From Mariprofundaceae bacterium (GTDB lineage: Bacteria; Pseudomonadota; Zetaproteobacteria; Mariprofundales; Mariprofundaceae), in contig JAUZQL010000148.1 in the NCBI GenBank assembly GCA_030950975.1, positions 1-6,468 of the forward strand: a stretch of 6,468 nucleotides of DNA, written 5' to 3'. Below the pieces are notes generated by a model. The model was not told where the DNA came from. It made no database searches and saw only the letters and a list, made by a program, of their open reading frames with translations. Within the stretch, counting starts at the first letter, position 1, and each line of letters starts with the position of its first letter. Positions 5,690-6,468 of the stretch are shown piece by piece. The translations under genes and the position numbers were made by a program.

Positions 5690-6337
5690 ATGCAGTTTTC
5701 AGGCATGAACATTCATTGGCCCCACACTCAATTTATTCAATCTGTATCTGATACGCGTGACTTTCCATCCATTGATTTACCCACAGTGGCCATTGCAGGT
5801 CATTCCAATGTTGGAAAATCCACCTTGCTCAACGCACTCTTTGATCGCAAAGGCATGGTAAAAACATCCAAACGTCCCGGATGTACACGCTTATTAAATC
5901 TTTTTTCGCTCGATGAAAAAATCCTGATCGTTGATTTACCCGGTTATGGTTATGCTCGCGCACCGAAATCTGAAAAACGAAGATGGGCAAAATTGATCGA
6001 ACTTTATTTGCGTGGTGATGCTGCACCTGCATTGGTATTGGTGCTTCTTGATATTCGCCATGGCCCTAAAGACAGTGATTTAAAATTGATTGAATGGCTC
6101 AACGATGCAGGTATTCGATGGCTTCCCGTTGCCACCAAAGCCGACAAACTCACAGGCAATAAACGCACTGTTCGTCTTAAAGAAATGTGCGAAAACATGG
6201 GTGGCTTGTTAAAACCACATCCAACATCCAGTAGCACAGGGCGCGGTATTCCCGAACTACGCACACTGATGTTAGAAGAATTAAAACTCGCGCAAGAAAC
6301 GGTTTGGGATGAAGTTGAACCAACAGAAAACTTATAA
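5690..6337 (+). CDS. engB: EngB (YsxC/YihA) ribosome biogenesis GTP-binding protein
   Basis: A 215-residue TRAFAC-class GTPase with the motifs in order: G1 GHSNVGKST (37-45), G2 Thr66 in PGCTR, G3 DLPGYG (82-87), G4 TKAD (149-152) and a G5-like SSSTGRG (180-186). The family is essential or important for 50S subunit assembly in many bacteria. Numbering is from the ATG at 5690. The in-frame ATG at 5705 gives MNIHWPHTQF and aligns about as well with the E. coli N-terminus; neither start has a well-spaced Shine-Dalgarno. The usual PG(R/K)TQ of the G2 region is PGCTR here, a mild change. The gene diverges from mnmG. No terminator is visible between its stop and the methyltransferase 31 bp later. 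Confidence 0.95.
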   Translation: MQFSGMNIHWPHTQFIQSVSDTRDFPSIDLPTVAIAGHSNVGKSTLLNALFDRKGMVKTSKRPGCTRLLNLFSLDEKILIVDLPGYGYARAPKSEKRRWAKLIELYLRGDAAPALVLVLLDIRHGPKDSDLKLIEWLNDAGIRWLPVATKADKLTGNKRTVRLKEMCENMGGLLKPHPTSSSTGRGIPELRTLMLEELKLAQETVWDEVEPTENL

Positions 6338-6368
6338 ATCATAAACAATGAAAGGTAATTATTAAAAA

Positions 6369-6468
6369 ATGAGTGGTTTTAAGTTTATAGATTTATTTGC
6401 AGGTATTGGCGGTTTTCATATCGCTATGGAATCACTAGGAGGAGAATGTGTTTTTTCTTCAGAAATAG
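6369..6468 (+). CDS. DNA (cytosine-5-)methyltransferase, N-terminal fragment (truncated by window edge)
   Basis: Only the first 33 codons are visible. They read MSGFKFIDLFAGIGGFHIAM, then ESLGGECVFSSEI. FIDLFAGIGGF is the SAM-binding motif I of m5C methyltransferases, and ECVFSSEI corresponds to motif II; the start closely resembles the same region of M.HhaI. The catalytic Pro-Cys motif IV and the target recognition domain lie beyond the edge. Such genes usually belong to restriction-modification systems or are solitary modification enzymes; which applies here cannot be told. The start has an AAAGG at 6351-6355 with a rather long 13-base spacer. The gene is on the same strand as engB, 31 bp downstream across an AT-rich spacer, so it may be read from the engB transcript. 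Confidence 0.85.
   Translation, partial: MSGFKFIDLFAGIGGFHIAMESLGGECVFSSEI

Noticed and set aside
5777..5785. DnaA-box-like TTACCCACA
   Set aside because: It is a single copy with one mismatch to TTATCCACA, and it lies within engB coding sequence. There is no cluster of boxes, so there is no evidence for an origin in this window.
6304..6343. Separate promoter for the methyltransferase (TATAAA at 6333-6338, TTGAAC at 6315-6320)
   Set aside because: The spacing of 12 bases is too short for a standard promoter, and no better-placed pair was found.

Overview
The window looks like a chromosomal segment of a proteobacterium. The window has no taxonomic marker. The lineage guess rests on a DarP/YjgA-type ribosome biogenesis gene, a classical mnmG-rsmG-parA-parB cluster and a base composition of roughly low-forties % GC by eye. 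A gamma- or zeta-proteobacterium-like source would fit, but this is inference.

Layout: on the minus strand from the left edge lie a truncated HAD-superfamily phosphatase (1-317) and, directly upstream of it in a TAAATG junction, a small three-helix PQ-loop/SemiSWEET-like membrane protein (318-584). Divergent from that pair is darP/yjgA (652-1245, plus). A 245-bp convergent gap follows (1246-1490). It holds three successive inverted repeats and one doubtful short ORF, and no recognised gene. Next is a tight minus-strand operon, read from right to left: mnmG (tRNA wobble uridine modification), rsmG (16S rRNA m7G methylation), parA and parB (chromosome partition). The three junctions are a 1-base TGATG overlap, a 4-base gap and an 11-bp overlap, so the four genes are almost certainly cotranscribed and translationally coupled. 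On the right, engB/ysxC (5690-6337, plus) diverges from mnmG. After 31 bp the first 33 codons of a DNA cytosine-5 methyltransferase begin and run off the window.

The most notable signal is two perfect copies of the 16-bp chromosomal parS palindrome TGTTTCACGTGAAACA, the site bound by ParB. Both lie inside this operon and inside coding sequence, in different reading frames. One encodes the last five residues of RsmG and sits just before the parA start codon. The other contains two of the three bases of the preferred mnmG start codon and encodes its N-terminus. The locus therefore carries both the ParABS proteins and their centromere-like sites, as expected for a region near a replication origin. 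No origin is visible in the window.

Most of the window is ordinary housekeeping sequence. The less ordinary parts are the parS placement over translation-start regions, the structured convergent gap, the DQ-for-PQ change in the small membrane protein, and the methyltransferase abutting a core gene. I did not find a convincing new multi-gene system.
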